Origin: Rhodococcus aetherivorans
GTDB taxonomy: Bacteria; Actinomycetota; Actinomycetes; Mycobacteriales; Mycobacteriaceae
Length of the DNA: 58,150 bases
Assembly (NCBI RefSeq): GCF_011058165.1
Contig: NZ_JAALEG010000030.1
Coordinates: forward strand, 1 to 58,150
Direction of reading: 5' to 3'
Shown here: piece after piece, positions 26,967 through 34,961 of the stretch
How the letters are laid out: every line of letters begins with the position of its first letter
Numbering within the stretch: position 1 is the first letter of the stretch
Made by a program: the position numbers and the translations under genes
Notes under the pieces: model-generated
The model's database searches: none
The model's input: the letters and a program-made list of their open reading frames with translations, nothing else
What the model was told of the DNA's origin: nothing

Positions 26967-27835
26967 ATCGCGACCAGTTCTCCATGGACCTCAAGGCGCG
27001 TGCGCGCACCTGGACGAGCCTGCCGGGCGCGGTGTCGGCGTTGGCCGCAGCTGCCCTGCTCGTGGCCGGATGCTCGTCCCCCGACACCCCTCGCGCGGCG
27101 ACCGTACCCTCCGGCGCCGCCACCGCACCGCGCGTTGCGTTGTCCCCGGCGCTCGATCACGTGCACGGGATGAGCGTCGATTCCGCCGGCACGATCCTGG
27201 CCGGCACCCACAGCGGACTGGTCGCGGTCGCGCCGTCCGGCGCCACCACCGAGGTCGGCACCTCCGACGACGATCTGATGGGGCTGGCCGGGGTGTCCGG
27301 CAGCGACGTGCTGGTCGCCTCGGGCCATCCGGGTCCGTCGAACCCCGGCCCCAACCCGCTGGGTTTGCGCCGCAGCGACGACGGCGGGCGCACCTGGACC
27401 GACCGGTCCCTGCTCGGAGAGGTGGATTTCCACGCCCTGGCCACGGACGGCACCGTGGTGGTCGGTTTCGACGGCACCCGCGGCATCCGGGTGTCCACCG
27501 ACGCCGGCGCCACCTGGAGCGCCGGTGCCACCGTGGCGGCCGCGGCCCTGGCCCTGACCCCGGGCGCGGTGTGGGCGATCACGCCGGCCGGGCTCGAGCG
27601 CAGCACCGACCTGGCACGCACCTTCACCCCGGTCGAGGACGCACCCGCCCTCGTGCTGCTGGCCGGCACCGGCGACGGGCTGTGGGGCATCGATGCCGAC
27701 GGCTACGCCTGGCGCAGCCGGGACGGCGCCGCCTGGGAGCAGCGGGCCTTCGTCGGGCAGGTGGAGGCGCTGACCGCCACCGGGTTCGACACCGCCTACG
27801 CCGCCACGGCCGAGGTCTTGTACACACTGAACTGA
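26963..27835 (+). CDS. Sialidase-like beta-propeller lipoprotein of a copper island
   Basis: The 290-residue protein has a lipoprotein signal (AVSALAAAALLVAGCSS) and repeated BNR/Asp-box-like units (SDDGGRTWTDRS, STDAGATWSAG, STDLARTFTPV, SRDGAAWEQRA) that form a beta-propeller. It opens with HVHGMSVDSAGTILAGTHSG. Similar proteins annotated as F510_1955-family glycosylhydrolases sit next to DUF305 genes in copper clusters of actinobacteria; I recall this from annotation only. A hydrolase activity is not shown by the sequence; a scaffold or metal-related envelope role is equally possible. An internal ATG at 26984 is an alternative start. Confidence 0.75.
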   Translation: MNRDQFSMDLKARARTWTSLPGAVSALAAAALLVAGCSSPDTPRAATVPSGAATAPRVALSPALDHVHGMSVDSAGTILAGTHSGLVAVAPSGATTEVGTSDDDLMGLAGVSGSDVLVASGHPGPSNPGPNPLGLRRSDDGGRTWTDRSLLGEVDFHALATDGTVVVGFDGTRGIRVSTDAGATWSAGATVAAAALALTPGAVWAITPAGLERSTDLARTFTPVEDAPALVLLAGTGDGLWGIDADGYAWRSRDGAAWEQRAFVGQVEALTATGFDTAYAATAEVLYTLN

Positions 27836-27868
27836 CGCGGTCGGACCGGGCGGTGCTCCCCGCTGACC

Positions 27869-27904
27869 GGTGGGGCCCGGCACGTCCGCGTGCCGGGCCC
27901 CACC
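27869..27904. terminator. Perfect 16-bp hairpin between convergent genes
   Basis: The arms GGTGGGGCCCGGCACG and CGTGCCGGGCCCCACC enclose a TCCG tetraloop. It lies between the sialidase-like lipoprotein and the DUF305 gene and probably ends transcription from both sides. There is no T-run, as is common in this group. Confidence 0.75.
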
Positions 27905-27939
27905 GTGTCGACCGCGCGAGCGCGGCGGCTTTCTCGCGG

Positions 27940-28653
27940 TCACAACGAGGACAAAATGTTCTCCATCGTGGTGATCTCCTGCTGCTGCGTCTCGGCGATG
28001 GTGCGCGCCATGGCCACCGCGTCGGAATTCTGCCCGGAGTCGACCTCGGTCTGCGCCATCGCGATCGCGCCGCGGTGATGTTCGATCATCTGGGTCAGGA
28101 ACAGGCGGGACGCGTCGACACCCTGTGCGTCGCGCAGGGCGGTCATGTCCTCGGCCGACATCATCCCGCTCATGCCGCCACCCATCTGTCCGCCGCCGGG
28201 CATCGTGGTGGACTGCATCGGCATGTCGTGTCCGGGCATCTCCATCCCGGGGGACGACATGGGCATGTTCGGAGTGGCCATCGGCATGCTGGTCGTGCCC
28301 ATGGGCATGGTGGGCTGCCCCCAGTCGGTGAGCCAGCTCTGCAGCTGCTCGATCTCCGGGCCCTGGGCGGCCTTGATCTGCTGGGCCAGTTCGGTGACCC
28401 GCGGGTCGATGCCCTCCTTGGCCAGGATGACGTCGCTCATCTCGATGGCCTGGCTGTGGTGCGGGATCATCTGCTGGGCGAAGGTCACATCCGCCTGGTT
28501 GTGGTCGGCGGCCGTCTCGGCGGAGGCGCTGGTGGTCGCCGTCGCCGACGGGCTCGCCTGCGAGGCCTGATCGTTGCCCGAGTCGCTGCAGGCGGCCAGG
28601 GTGAGCGCCGCAGCGACCGCCACTGCGCCGGTGGCCAGAGACTTCTTCCTCAC
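27940..28653 (-). CDS. DUF305 lipoprotein with Met-rich metal-binding segment
   Basis: The 237-residue protein has a lipoprotein signal (ending ALTLAAC) and two DUF305 halves, each with an HH pair: QQMIPHHSQAIEMSDVIL and QMIEHHRGAIAMAQTEV. Between them lies a segment of about 60 residues dominated by Met, Pro and Gly with repeated xMPM units (TSMPMATPNMPM, PGMEMPGHDMPM). Such a segment is a likely Cu(I) sponge on the outer face of the membrane. The GTG at 28653 follows GGAAAGGAATG. It lies in the copper island, with two copper boxes upstream. Confidence 0.88.
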   Translation of the reverse strand: MRKKSLATGAVAVAAALTLAACSDSGNDQASQASPSATATTSASAETAADHNQADVTFAQQMIPHHSQAIEMSDVILAKEGIDPRVTELAQQIKAAQGPEIEQLQSWLTDWGQPTMPMGTTSMPMATPNMPMSSPGMEMPGHDMPMQSTTMPGGGQMGGGMSGMMSAEDMTALRDAQGVDASRLFLTQMIEHHRGAIAMAQTEVDSGQNSDAVAMARTIAETQQQEITTMENILSSL

Positions 28654-28881
28654 AAGAACATTCCTTTCCGTCGTGTACACGCACCGGGCCGACACCACGG
28701 TCGCGATAGCGAAGGCATCCCCCACAGCGGCTGCGGCAAACCCGGCCCGCCTCACCCCTCGGCGGGGGACGCGGACCACTGCGGGTGTGATACGCCCTCT
28801 GCGGTGCGGCCGACCGGCCGGCCGCACCTCGTCCGGATCCGAGCCTGGCAGCCGCACCCGGCGACAACTCGGACCTTTCGG

Positions 28882-28898
28882 TGAAGATTTCCTGAAGA
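28882..28898 (+). promoter_or_regulatory. Copper box 2 (TGAAGA direct repeat)
   Basis: TGAAGATTTCCTGAAGAAC has two TGAAGA half-sites 11 bp apart. Of the six boxes it is the closest to the TGAAGATTT tandem repeat that I recall for the CopR regulator of Corynebacterium glutamicum. Confidence 0.75.
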
Positions 28899-29032
28899 AC
28901 CACCGCGCCGAGCCCGGAGCCGGGGTCACACGGCGCTCCGTGCCCGGACCGTGGACGCTGCGGCCCCTTCCCGCCCCGGCCCCTCCGGCAATCGGCGACC
29001 GACCCGGACGCCTGGGCGACCATCGCCGCTGT

Positions 29033-29049
29033 TCTTGAGCAGATCTTCA
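29033..29049 (-). promoter_or_regulatory. Copper box 3 (imperfect TGAAGA repeat)
   Basis: On the minus strand TGAAGATCTGCTCAAGAAC has TGAAGA followed 11 bp later by TCAAGA. It is one mismatch from consensus and points toward the DUF305 gene. Confidence 0.55.
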
Positions 29050-29210
29050 CGGAAACGACGGCGAAGAGCTCATCGAGGCCGGGCACCGTGGACAGCGAAC
29101 ACACCGGGACCGCGCACCGCTGCCCCACGCGGGGTGCCGGTGCTGCGGCCGACCGGGTCGGACAGCCGGTGTCCGGTAGCGCCGACCGAGGGCGAGGAAG
29201 GGTGGTTTCG

Positions 29211-29477
29211 ATGATGTTCTGGTACGGCAACGGCATGAACGGTTGGGGTTATGTGCTCATGACCGTCGGGATGGTGGCGTTCTGGGCGTTGGTGATCGTC
29301 GGCATCGTGATGCTGGTGCGCGCCGCGACTCCCCGGTCGACACCACCGCCGGCGCCCTATGCCCCGACGCCGGAAGAGATTGTGGCCATGCGCTTCGCCC
29401 GCGGCGAGATCGACGAGGACGAGTACCGGCGCCGTCTCGACGCCCTGCACACCCATCGGCCCGGCCCGGGGGCGTGA
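29211..29477 (+). CDS. SHOCT-domain small membrane protein
   Basis: The 88-residue protein begins with a Met/Trp/Gly-rich stretch (MMFWYGNGMNGWGY), has one membrane helix (VLMTVGMVAFWALVIVGIVM) and ends with a SHOCT motif (EIVAMRFARGEIDEDEYRRR). SHOCT domains are short C-terminal helices often found in oligomeric membrane proteins. AGGAAGGGTGG precedes the ATG. A paralogue of similar build lies at 34595-34831 beside the multicopper oxidase, so both probably serve copper handling. Confidence 0.83.
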   Translation: MMFWYGNGMNGWGYVLMTVGMVAFWALVIVGIVMLVRAATPRSTPPPAPYAPTPEEIVAMRFARGEIDEDEYRRRLDALHTHRPGPGA

Positions 29478-29540
29478 AGACCGCAGTCAGGTCGAATCGC
29501 CCTGCCCACCTCAGGTGCGCCGGGTTCAGGAGCGGCGGTG

Positions 29541-29660
29541 TCAGCGGCGGTAGTGGCGACCGTCGGAGTCGTCGGTGACCAGGCGGTACAGCACGTAGAC
29601 CGAGAACCAGACGATCAGCACGGACACCAGCACGAGCGCGATCTCGTACACGAGGACCAC
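29541..29660 (-). CDS. Possible 39-residue single-pass membrane protein
   Basis: A GTG at 29660 with AGGAT upstream opens a frame with one strong membrane helix (IALVLVSVLIVWFSVYVLY) and a charged tail (RLVTDDSDGRHYRR). It lies 79 bp downstream of the copper ATPase gene on the same strand and may be its last operon member. Family unknown. Confidence 0.45.
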   Translation of the reverse strand: MVLVYEIALVLVSVLIVWFSVYVLYRLVTDDSDGRHYRR

Positions 29661-29739
29661 ACCACCGATCCTACGGCCGCGCCGGCCACCCGATCCCACC
29701 CTGGCGTCGACCCCTGGATGCGCCGACACCGCGGTGAGG

Positions 29740-32130
29740 TCAGCGGTGCGGGCTGGTAGGGATCGGCTCCGGTGCCGGGCGCGGCGCCGGCTGCTCCTGC
29801 GGTGGGGACGGCAACCGCAGCCGCTTGAGCATCAGCGCATTGACCGCGACGATCAGGCTCGAGCCGGACATCGACAACGCCGCGATCTCCGGGCGCAGCA
29901 CCAGCCCGAAGGCGGGCTCGAACACGCCGGCGGCGATCGGCAGCGCGATGACGTTGTAGCCGACCGCCCAGCCGAGATTCTGCCGCATCTTGCGCAAGGT
30001 GCCCCGGCCGATGCGCAGCGCAATCGGCACATCCAGCGGGTCCGAGCGCATCAGCACCAGATCGGCGGTTTCGATCGCGACGTCGGTGCCGGCACCGATG
30101 GCGATCCCCAGATCCGCCTGCGCGAGGGCGGGTGCGTCGTTGACGCCGTCGCCGACCATGGCGACCTTCTTCCCGGCTCTTTGCAGTTCGGCGATCTTGT
30201 CGGCCTTGTCGCCGGGCAGCACCTCGGCGATGACGGTGCCGATGCCCAGTTGTCCGGCGATGCGGCGGGCTGTGGCCACGTTGTCGCCGGAGAGCATGAC
30301 CACCTCGATGCCGAGTTCGTGCAGCGACGCCACCGCCTCGGCCGAGGTCTCCCGGGCGGCGTCGGCCAGGGCAATCGCCCCGACGCCGCGGCCGTCGACA
30401 GCGACGAGGACCGCGGTGCGGCCGGTCGAAGCCAGCTCGTCGCGCCGGTCCATCAACGCGCCGAAGTCGACATTCTCGGCGACCATGAGTTTGCGGTTGC
30501 CGACGGCCACCCGCCGGCCCGCCACCTCGGCGACCGCACCGTGTCCGGGCACGTTGCGGAAGTTCTCCAACGACACCGCGGGAAGGCCGCGGGCGGCGGC
30601 ATAGCGCACGATCGCACCGGCGAGAGGATGTTCGGATTCGCGTTCGACCGCCGTCACCAGGGTCAGCAGCTCGTCCTCGGTGAGCCCGTCGACGACGACG
30701 TCGGTGACCTCCGGCTCGCCCTTGGTCAAGGTGCCGGTCTTGTCCATCACCACGGTGTCGATGCGGGCCGAGGTCTCGAGGGCGGTGGCGTTCTTGAACA
30801 GCACGCCGCGCTGGGCGCCGAGACCGGTGCCGACCATGATCGCGGTCGGGGTGGCCAACCCGAGCGCGTCGGGGCAGGTGATCACCACGACGGTGATGGC
30901 AAACAGCAGCGCCCGCTGCACATCCCCGTCGACCGCCCACCACACCACGAACGTGCCCAGCCCCCCGATCAGGGCGACGAGCACCAGCCAGAATGCGGCG
31001 CGATCGGCCAGGCGCTGGCCGGGTGCCTTGGAATTCTGGGCCTCCTGCACCAGCGCGACGATCTGCGCGAGCGCGGTGTCGGAGCCGACCTTGGTCGCCC
31101 GTACCCGCAGGGTGCCGGTGGTGTTGATCGACGCACCGATCACCTCGGACCCTTCGGCCTTGGTCACCGGCAGGGACTCCCCGGTGACCATGGATTCGTC
31201 GACCTCGGAACTGCCGGTCTCGACGGTGCCGTCGACCGGGATCTTCGCCCCCGGTCGGATCAGGAGCAGGTCCCCGACCACGACCTCGGCGGTGGGGATC
31301 TCCACCGGCTGCCCGTCGCGCAGTACCACCGCCATCGGCGGGGCGAGTTCGAGCAGGGTCCGGATGGCATCGTTGGCGCCGCCGCGGGCGCGCATCTCGA
31401 ACCAGTGCCCGAGCAGCACGAAGCTCGCCAGCACGGAGGCGGCCTCGTAGAACACCTCGCCGCCGCCCGTCAGTGTCACGCCCACGCTGTAGAGCCAGCC
31501 GGTGCCGATCGCGACGGCGACGAGCACCATCATGTCCAGGGTCCGCGCCTTCAAGGCCCGGTAGGCACCGTCGAAGAAGATCCACGACGAGTAGAAGATC
31601 ACCGGCAGGCTCAGCAACAGGGTGAACACGTCGTCGCGCAGGCCGAACGGCGCCGGGACGGTGAACCCGAACATCTCGCGACCCATCGGCGACCACAACA
31701 TGATCGGGATCGACAGCACCAGCGCCACCAGGAACCGATTGCGCATGTCGCGGACCATGGCGTCCATCGACATCCCGGCGTGACCGCCGTGACCCATCAG
31801 CTCCTGCGCGGTGTGCCCGCCGGGCATCTCGTGCGCCGCCGGCTGCGGGGGATGTGCGGGTGTGCCCGGGCCCGGAGCCGGTTCGCTCATCGGGTCGCAC
31901 ACGTGCTCGGGCACCGAGCGGCCGGCGCAGTGATAGCCGCAGTCCCGCACCCATTTCGACAGCTCCGCCACCGACGTGCGGTCCGGATCGTAGGTGACGG
32001 TGGCGGTCTGGTTCACCGCGTTGGCCTCCACCGCGGTCACTCCCGGTCGGCGCAGCAGGGCCGATTCGATGACCGGCGTCGACGTCGCCCAGTGCAGGCC
32101 GCCTACTTCGAGAACGGTGGTTCGGTTCAT
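29740..32130 (-). CDS. Copper-type P1B heavy-metal-translocating ATPase with CPD motif
   Basis: The 796-residue pump has a degenerate N-terminal HMA-like domain (residues 4-66) in which the CxxC loop is replaced by GGLHWATS. A Cys/His segment follows ([19 protein letters not shown]) and then a His/Met-rich stretch ([13 protein letters not shown]), as in CopB pumps. It has TGES (316-319), the phosphorylated Asp in DKTGT (D463), SEHPL and GDGVNDAP. The transmembrane metal site reads CPD (419-421, [12 protein letters not shown]) instead of CPC or CPH. It should export Cu or Ag. The ATG at 32130 follows AGGGAGGG. Two copper boxes lie in the 404 bp upstream. Confidence 0.9.
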   Translation of the reverse strand: MNRTTVLEVGGLHWATSTPVIESALLRRPGVTAVEANAVNQTATVTYDPDRTSVAELSKWVRDCGYHCAGRSVPEHVCDPMSEPAPGPGTPAHPPQPAAHEMPGGHTAQELMGHGGHAGMSMDAMVRDMRNRFLVALVLSIPIMLWSPMGREMFGFTVPAPFGLRDDVFTLLLSLPVIFYSSWIFFDGAYRALKARTLDMMVLVAVAIGTGWLYSVGVTLTGGGEVFYEAASVLASFVLLGHWFEMRARGGANDAIRTLLELAPPMAVVLRDGQPVEIPTAEVVVGDLLLIRPGAKIPVDGTVETGSSEVDESMVTGESLPVTKAEGSEVIGASINTTGTLRVRATKVGSDTALAQIVALVQEAQNSKAPGQRLADRAAFWLVLVALIGGLGTFVVWWAVDGDVQRALLFAITVVVITCPDALGLATPTAIMVGTGLGAQRGVLFKNATALETSARIDTVVMDKTGTLTKGEPEVTDVVVDGLTEDELLTLVTAVERESEHPLAGAIVRYAAARGLPAVSLENFRNVPGHGAVAEVAGRRVAVGNRKLMVAENVDFGALMDRRDELASTGRTAVLVAVDGRGVGAIALADAARETSAEAVASLHELGIEVVMLSGDNVATARRIAGQLGIGTVIAEVLPGDKADKIAELQRAGKKVAMVGDGVNDAPALAQADLGIAIGAGTDVAIETADLVLMRSDPLDVPIALRIGRGTLRKMRQNLGWAVGYNVIALPIAAGVFEPAFGLVLRPEIAALSMSGSSLIVAVNALMLKRLRLPSPPQEQPAPRPAPEPIPTSPHR

Positions 32131-32291
32131 TCGATCCGGTCCCTCCCTCTGATAGCGGGGACGCATTACTCGCCCCCGTACGCAGTGCGGTTCCGCCGAA
32201 CCGCAGTACCGGTAGCCGACACCGGTGAACGGTCATCGCTGATCGAGTCCGAGTCTGCCCCGCCCCGCCCCGGCGTCTTCTGGTGGTTGGA

Positions 32292-32308
32292 TGAAGATCC
32301 GTTGAAGA
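32292..32308 (+). promoter_or_regulatory. Copper box 4 (TGAAGA direct repeat)
   Basis: TGAAGATCCGTTGAAGAAG has two perfect TGAAGA half-sites 11 bp apart. It lies 162 bp upstream of the ATPase start, on the opposite strand. Confidence 0.7.
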
Positions 32309-32322
32309 AGTCCGGGTCTCGG

Positions 32323-32370
32323 TCAGGGTCCGTGCTCGTCGGTACCAGTGCCCCGGCGATGATCAGCCAT
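32323..32370 (-). CDS. Possible 15-codon leader frame upstream of the copper ATPase
   Basis: A GAGGAGG site six bases before an ATG opens a short frame (MADHRRGTGTDEHGP) between copper boxes 4 and 5. The ribosome-binding site is stronger than that of many genes here. It may be a leader peptide, or the start of a gene lost in this strain. Confidence 0.3.
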   Translation of the reverse strand: MADHRRGTGTDEHGP

Positions 32371-32468
32371 CTCGCCTCCTCGGATTCCGGATGTGCGGGT
32401 CGGTTGGTACCGGAGCCGTGCGCCGATGACTCTTCCCGCCGCGGTGGGGGTTTCGGCTGGTGGTTCGG

Positions 32469-32485
32469 TGAAGATCTGTTGAAGA
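32469..32485 (+). promoter_or_regulatory. Copper box 5 (TGAAGA direct repeat)
   Basis: TGAAGATCTGTTGAAGACT has two perfect TGAAGA half-sites 11 bp apart; its first 16 bases equal those of box 1 read on its own strand. It lies 49 bp past the end of the membrane-protein gene and 338 bp upstream of the ATPase start. Confidence 0.7.
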
Positions 32486-32534
32486 CTCTGCATCCCCCGA
32501 AACGGGTACCGCCGAGCCCTGCGGTGACAGTCCC

Positions 32535-32990
32535 TCAGCCGCTGTGGTGTTCGCCGTGGTCGGCCGGGACGGTGGTGGTCGGCACCGAGCTCGGTCCCGG
32601 CGCCGGCGCAGGGTTCGGGGCCGAGGGGCCGGTCAGAGCCGGTCCGAGCACGAACGCCGAGAGCGAGAACATCGCCGCGAACACCACCAGGGCGAACGCC
32701 GGGGCCTTCCAGGTGTGGAACCGCCGGAACAGCCGGCGCAGCAGCGGAATCGAGAACACCACCCCGAGGGCGAAGAACAACAGGTTGCCCCCGGCGCCGG
32801 TGACCAGCGCGGCCCCGGCGATCAGGCCGACGTGGTGCAGCACGTGCGGCGCCAGCCCCATCACCGCGCCGAGGGCCGCGGACACGGCGTTCCAGGTCGC
32901 GGCCGGCGGGCCCTTGCGGGCCGGCACGGCCGCCGGTGGGGTGCTCATGGCTTCGGCGGTGGCGGGGTGCTCGCCGGGAGGAGTCGTCAC
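32535..32990 (-). CDS. Copper-cluster membrane protein, His-rich C-terminus
   Basis: The 151-residue protein has about three membrane helices (GLAPHVLHHVGLIAGAALVT, NLLFFALGVVFSIPLL, APAFALVVFAAMFSLSAFVL), a Pro-rich tail and a terminal DHGEHHSG. A His pair at the start of the first helix and the His-rich tail could bind metal. The likely start is a GTG at 32990, 17 bp after the multicopper oxidase stop; an ATG at 32948 is an alternative. Function is unknown, but it is co-transcribed with the oxidase. Confidence 0.75.
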   Translation of the reverse strand: MTTPPGEHPATAEAMSTPPAAVPARKGPPAATWNAVSAALGAVMGLAPHVLHHVGLIAGAALVTGAGGNLLFFALGVVFSIPLLRRLFRRFHTWKAPAFALVVFAAMFSLSAFVLGPALTGPSAPNPAPAPGPSSVPTTTVPADHGEHHSG

Positions 32991-33007
32991 ACGCAGGCTC
33001 CGTCTTC

Positions 33008-34540
33008 TCAGGCGCGGTAGGACAGGGTCGTCATCATTCCGGCTTCCTGGTGGTAGGCGTTGTGGCAGTGCAGGGCCCACTGGCCCGGGTTGTCGGCGTC
33101 GAACTCGATTTCCACAGTCTGCATCGGACGCACCGTCACGGTGTCCTTGCGGGCTCCGCCGTCGACCAGGGCGAAGGTGTGTCCGTGCACGTGCATCGGG
33201 TGGAACATGGCCGACATGTTCCGCAGCCGCATCCGTACCCGTTGTCCCTGGGCGACGGTCAGCGGCGCGGTGTCGGGGAAGGTGGCGCCGTTGAGCATCC
33301 ACCGGTACGGGGCCATCGTGCCGCCCATGTCGACGCTCAGGTAGTTGTCGTGGGATCGTCGGGGCAACCGCACCTGCTCGGCCGGGGACAGGGCGGTGCC
33401 GAGCAGCACCCGCCGATCCAGCTCGCCGGGCCGGGTATCGGTGGTGGCCGTCCCGGCGGCGGTGCGCACGACGGCCACCGCGTGGCCGGGTTTGCCTTCG
33501 GCGGCGGCGTAGAGCGGGAACACCCCGTCGGCGAGGGTGACCAGCACATCGAACCGTTCGCCCATACCGATCAGCACCGCGTCGGTGTTCCGGGGGGACA
33601 CGGGGAAACCGTCACTGTGGGTGACCGTCATCGCATGTCCACCGAGCCCGACGCGGAAGGCGGTGTCCGAGGCGGCATTGACCAGCCGGATCCGCACCCG
33701 CTGCCCCGGGGCGGCGGTCAGGGTCACCGGGTCGACGGGGGTGCGGCCGTTGAGCAGGTAGTACGGGTAGTTCACGTCGCCGGCACCGCCGAGCAGGTCC
33801 GAGCGCATGCTCTCTGCACCCATCATCGAGCCCATGCCGCCCATCGCGCCGTGGTCCATCATCGAGCCCATCCCACCCGCGCGGGGGGCGAGCCGGCCGG
33901 GGGCCGGCATGCCGAGTTCGCGGGCGACATCGTCGGGGGTGCGGCCGGTGCCGTCGACCCAGTCGTCGAGCACGACGACCCATTCGTCGTCGTAGCCGCC
34001 GGGCTCGGCCGGGTCGTCGATCACCACCACCCCGTACAGGCCGCGGTCGAGCTGCAGCCCGGTATGCGAGTGGTAGAAGTAGGTGCCCGGATGCGGGGGC
34101 GTGAATTCGTAGGTGAACGACTCCCCGGCGACGATGGGCTCCTGCGTGAGCCCCGGTACCCCGTCCATGTCGTTGCTCATCGCGATGCCGTGGAAGTGGA
34201 TGCTGGTGTCGGCCTCGAGTCGGTTGTCGACCCGCACCTGCAGCAGATCCCCGGCCCGGGCCCGCAGCAGCGGACCGGGCAGCGTGTCACCATAGCCCCA
34301 GGTCGAGACCACCGTACCGCCGAGGTCGACCTGCACAGGCCGCGCCGTCACCTGCGCGGCGACCACCGCCTGCCCGGTGGTACGGCGTTGGGCCTCGAGC
34401 CGGCGCACCGCCTCGGCGCCCGGCCCGACCGGATTTCCCGCTACACCGGGGCGGGCGCAGCCGACCGGCCCACCGAGGGCCATCGCCCCGGCGGCCGCGG
34501 ACGCACCGAGCAGAAACATACGGCGGGACATCTGCACCAC
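33008..34540 (-). CDS. Multicopper oxidase (CueO/CopO/MmcO type)
   Basis: This Tat-exported (SRRMFLLGASAAAGAMALGG) oxidase of about 510 residues has three cupredoxin domains. The copper motifs are complete: SIHFHG, YFYHSHTG, HPMHVHGHTF and HCHNAYHQEAGMM. A Met-rich insert (GGMGSMMDHGAMGGMGSMM) recalls the CueO substrate-binding region. It should oxidise Cu(I) to the less toxic Cu(II) outside the membrane. AGGAG lies six bases before a GTG at 34540; an ATG at 34531 is the usual alternative. It is the middle gene of a SHOCT-oxidase-membrane protein operon. Confidence 0.93.
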   Translation of the reverse strand: MVQMSRRMFLLGASAAAGAMALGGPVGCARPGVAGNPVGPGAEAVRRLEAQRRTTGQAVVAAQVTARPVQVDLGGTVVSTWGYGDTLPGPLLRARAGDLLQVRVDNRLEADTSIHFHGIAMSNDMDGVPGLTQEPIVAGESFTYEFTPPHPGTYFYHSHTGLQLDRGLYGVVVIDDPAEPGGYDDEWVVVLDDWVDGTGRTPDDVARELGMPAPGRLAPRAGGMGSMMDHGAMGGMGSMMGAESMRSDLLGGAGDVNYPYYLLNGRTPVDPVTLTAAPGQRVRIRLVNAASDTAFRVGLGGHAMTVTHSDGFPVSPRNTDAVLIGMGERFDVLVTLADGVFPLYAAAEGKPGHAVAVVRTAAGTATTDTRPGELDRRVLLGTALSPAEQVRLPRRSHDNYLSVDMGGTMAPYRWMLNGATFPDTAPLTVAQGQRVRMRLRNMSAMFHPMHVHGHTFALVDGGARKDTVTVRPMQTVEIEFDADNPGQWALHCHNAYHQEAGMMTTLSYRA

Positions 34541-34594
34541 ACACATCTCCTGGAAACGTTGGGACGACAACGGACGACACGAGGTCGGCGCCGC

Positions 34595-34831
34595 TCACCG
34601 ATAGGGACGCAGCGCCCGCCGCCGGGCTTGGTACTCGTCGGCGTCGATCTCGCCCCGTGCGAAACGGTCGTCGAGGACGCGCAGCGGATCGGCCGGCGGT
34701 GGCGGGGTGCCGGTGCGGTGACCGGTGCGGAACAGCGCGGCGATGCCGAAGGCCACCAACGCCCAGAAACCGATCATCGTCAGCGCCATCACCATCCAGC
34801 CGGCCCAGCCCACTGCGCCCGATCCCCACAT
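34595..34831 (-). CDS. SHOCT-domain small membrane protein, paralogue
   Basis: The 78-residue protein has one membrane helix (MVMALTMIGFWALVAFGIAA) and a C-terminal SHOCT motif (RVLDDRFARGEIDADEYQAR). GAAAGGAGCGG precedes the ATG. It is the first gene of the oxidase operon and is divergent from the two-component system, with copper box 6 between them. It resembles the protein at 29211-29477. Confidence 0.83.
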   Translation of the reverse strand: MWGSGAVGWAGWMVMALTMIGFWALVAFGIAALFRTGHRTGTPPPPADPLRVLDDRFARGEIDADEYQARRRALRPYR

Positions 34832-34906
34832 CACGGCCGCTCCTTTCCTCGAAAGGCCCGGATCCGAGTCTGGGCCCGTTACCCGACGCCGCGGGTTGGC
34901 GTTCGA

Positions 34907-34923
34907 TGAAGGTTCGCTGAAGA
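34907..34923 (+). promoter_or_regulatory. Copper box 6 (TGAAGG/TGAAGA repeat)
   Basis: TGAAGGTTCGCTGAAGAAC has half-sites 11 bp apart, the first with one mismatch. It lies 39 bp before the response regulator start and 76 bp before the divergent SHOCT-oxidase operon, so it could control both and give autoregulation. Confidence 0.7.
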
Positions 34924-34961
34924 ACGTCGCCACCGGCCCGCCGCGGCGGTCACGATGGGAC

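Larger units (their letters stand above)
28654..29210. other. Long divergent intergenic region with two copper boxes
   Basis: These 557 bases separate the DUF305 gene from the SHOCT gene. I see no convincing gene. They hold box 2 (28882-28898, plus strand) and box 3 (29033-29049, minus strand), 150 bp apart in opposite orientation, so each divergent promoter could have its own site. Confidence 0.55.
32131..32534. other. Intergenic region upstream of the copper ATPase with two copper boxes
   Basis: These 404 bases hold box 4 (32292-32308) and box 5 (32469-32485), both on the plus strand, and between them a 15-codon minus-strand frame with a strong ribosome-binding site. The ATPase promoter must lie here. 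Confidence 0.6.

Noticed and set aside
28951-29214. 87-codon plus-strand frame upstream of the SHOCT gene
   Set aside because: Arg/Pro-rich composition, weak start, and overlap with regulatory boxes make it unlikely to be a gene.
29734-33294. A 1186-codon plus-strand open frame
   Set aside because: It is antisense to the copper ATPase and membrane protein, with low-complexity composition and no recognisable motif.
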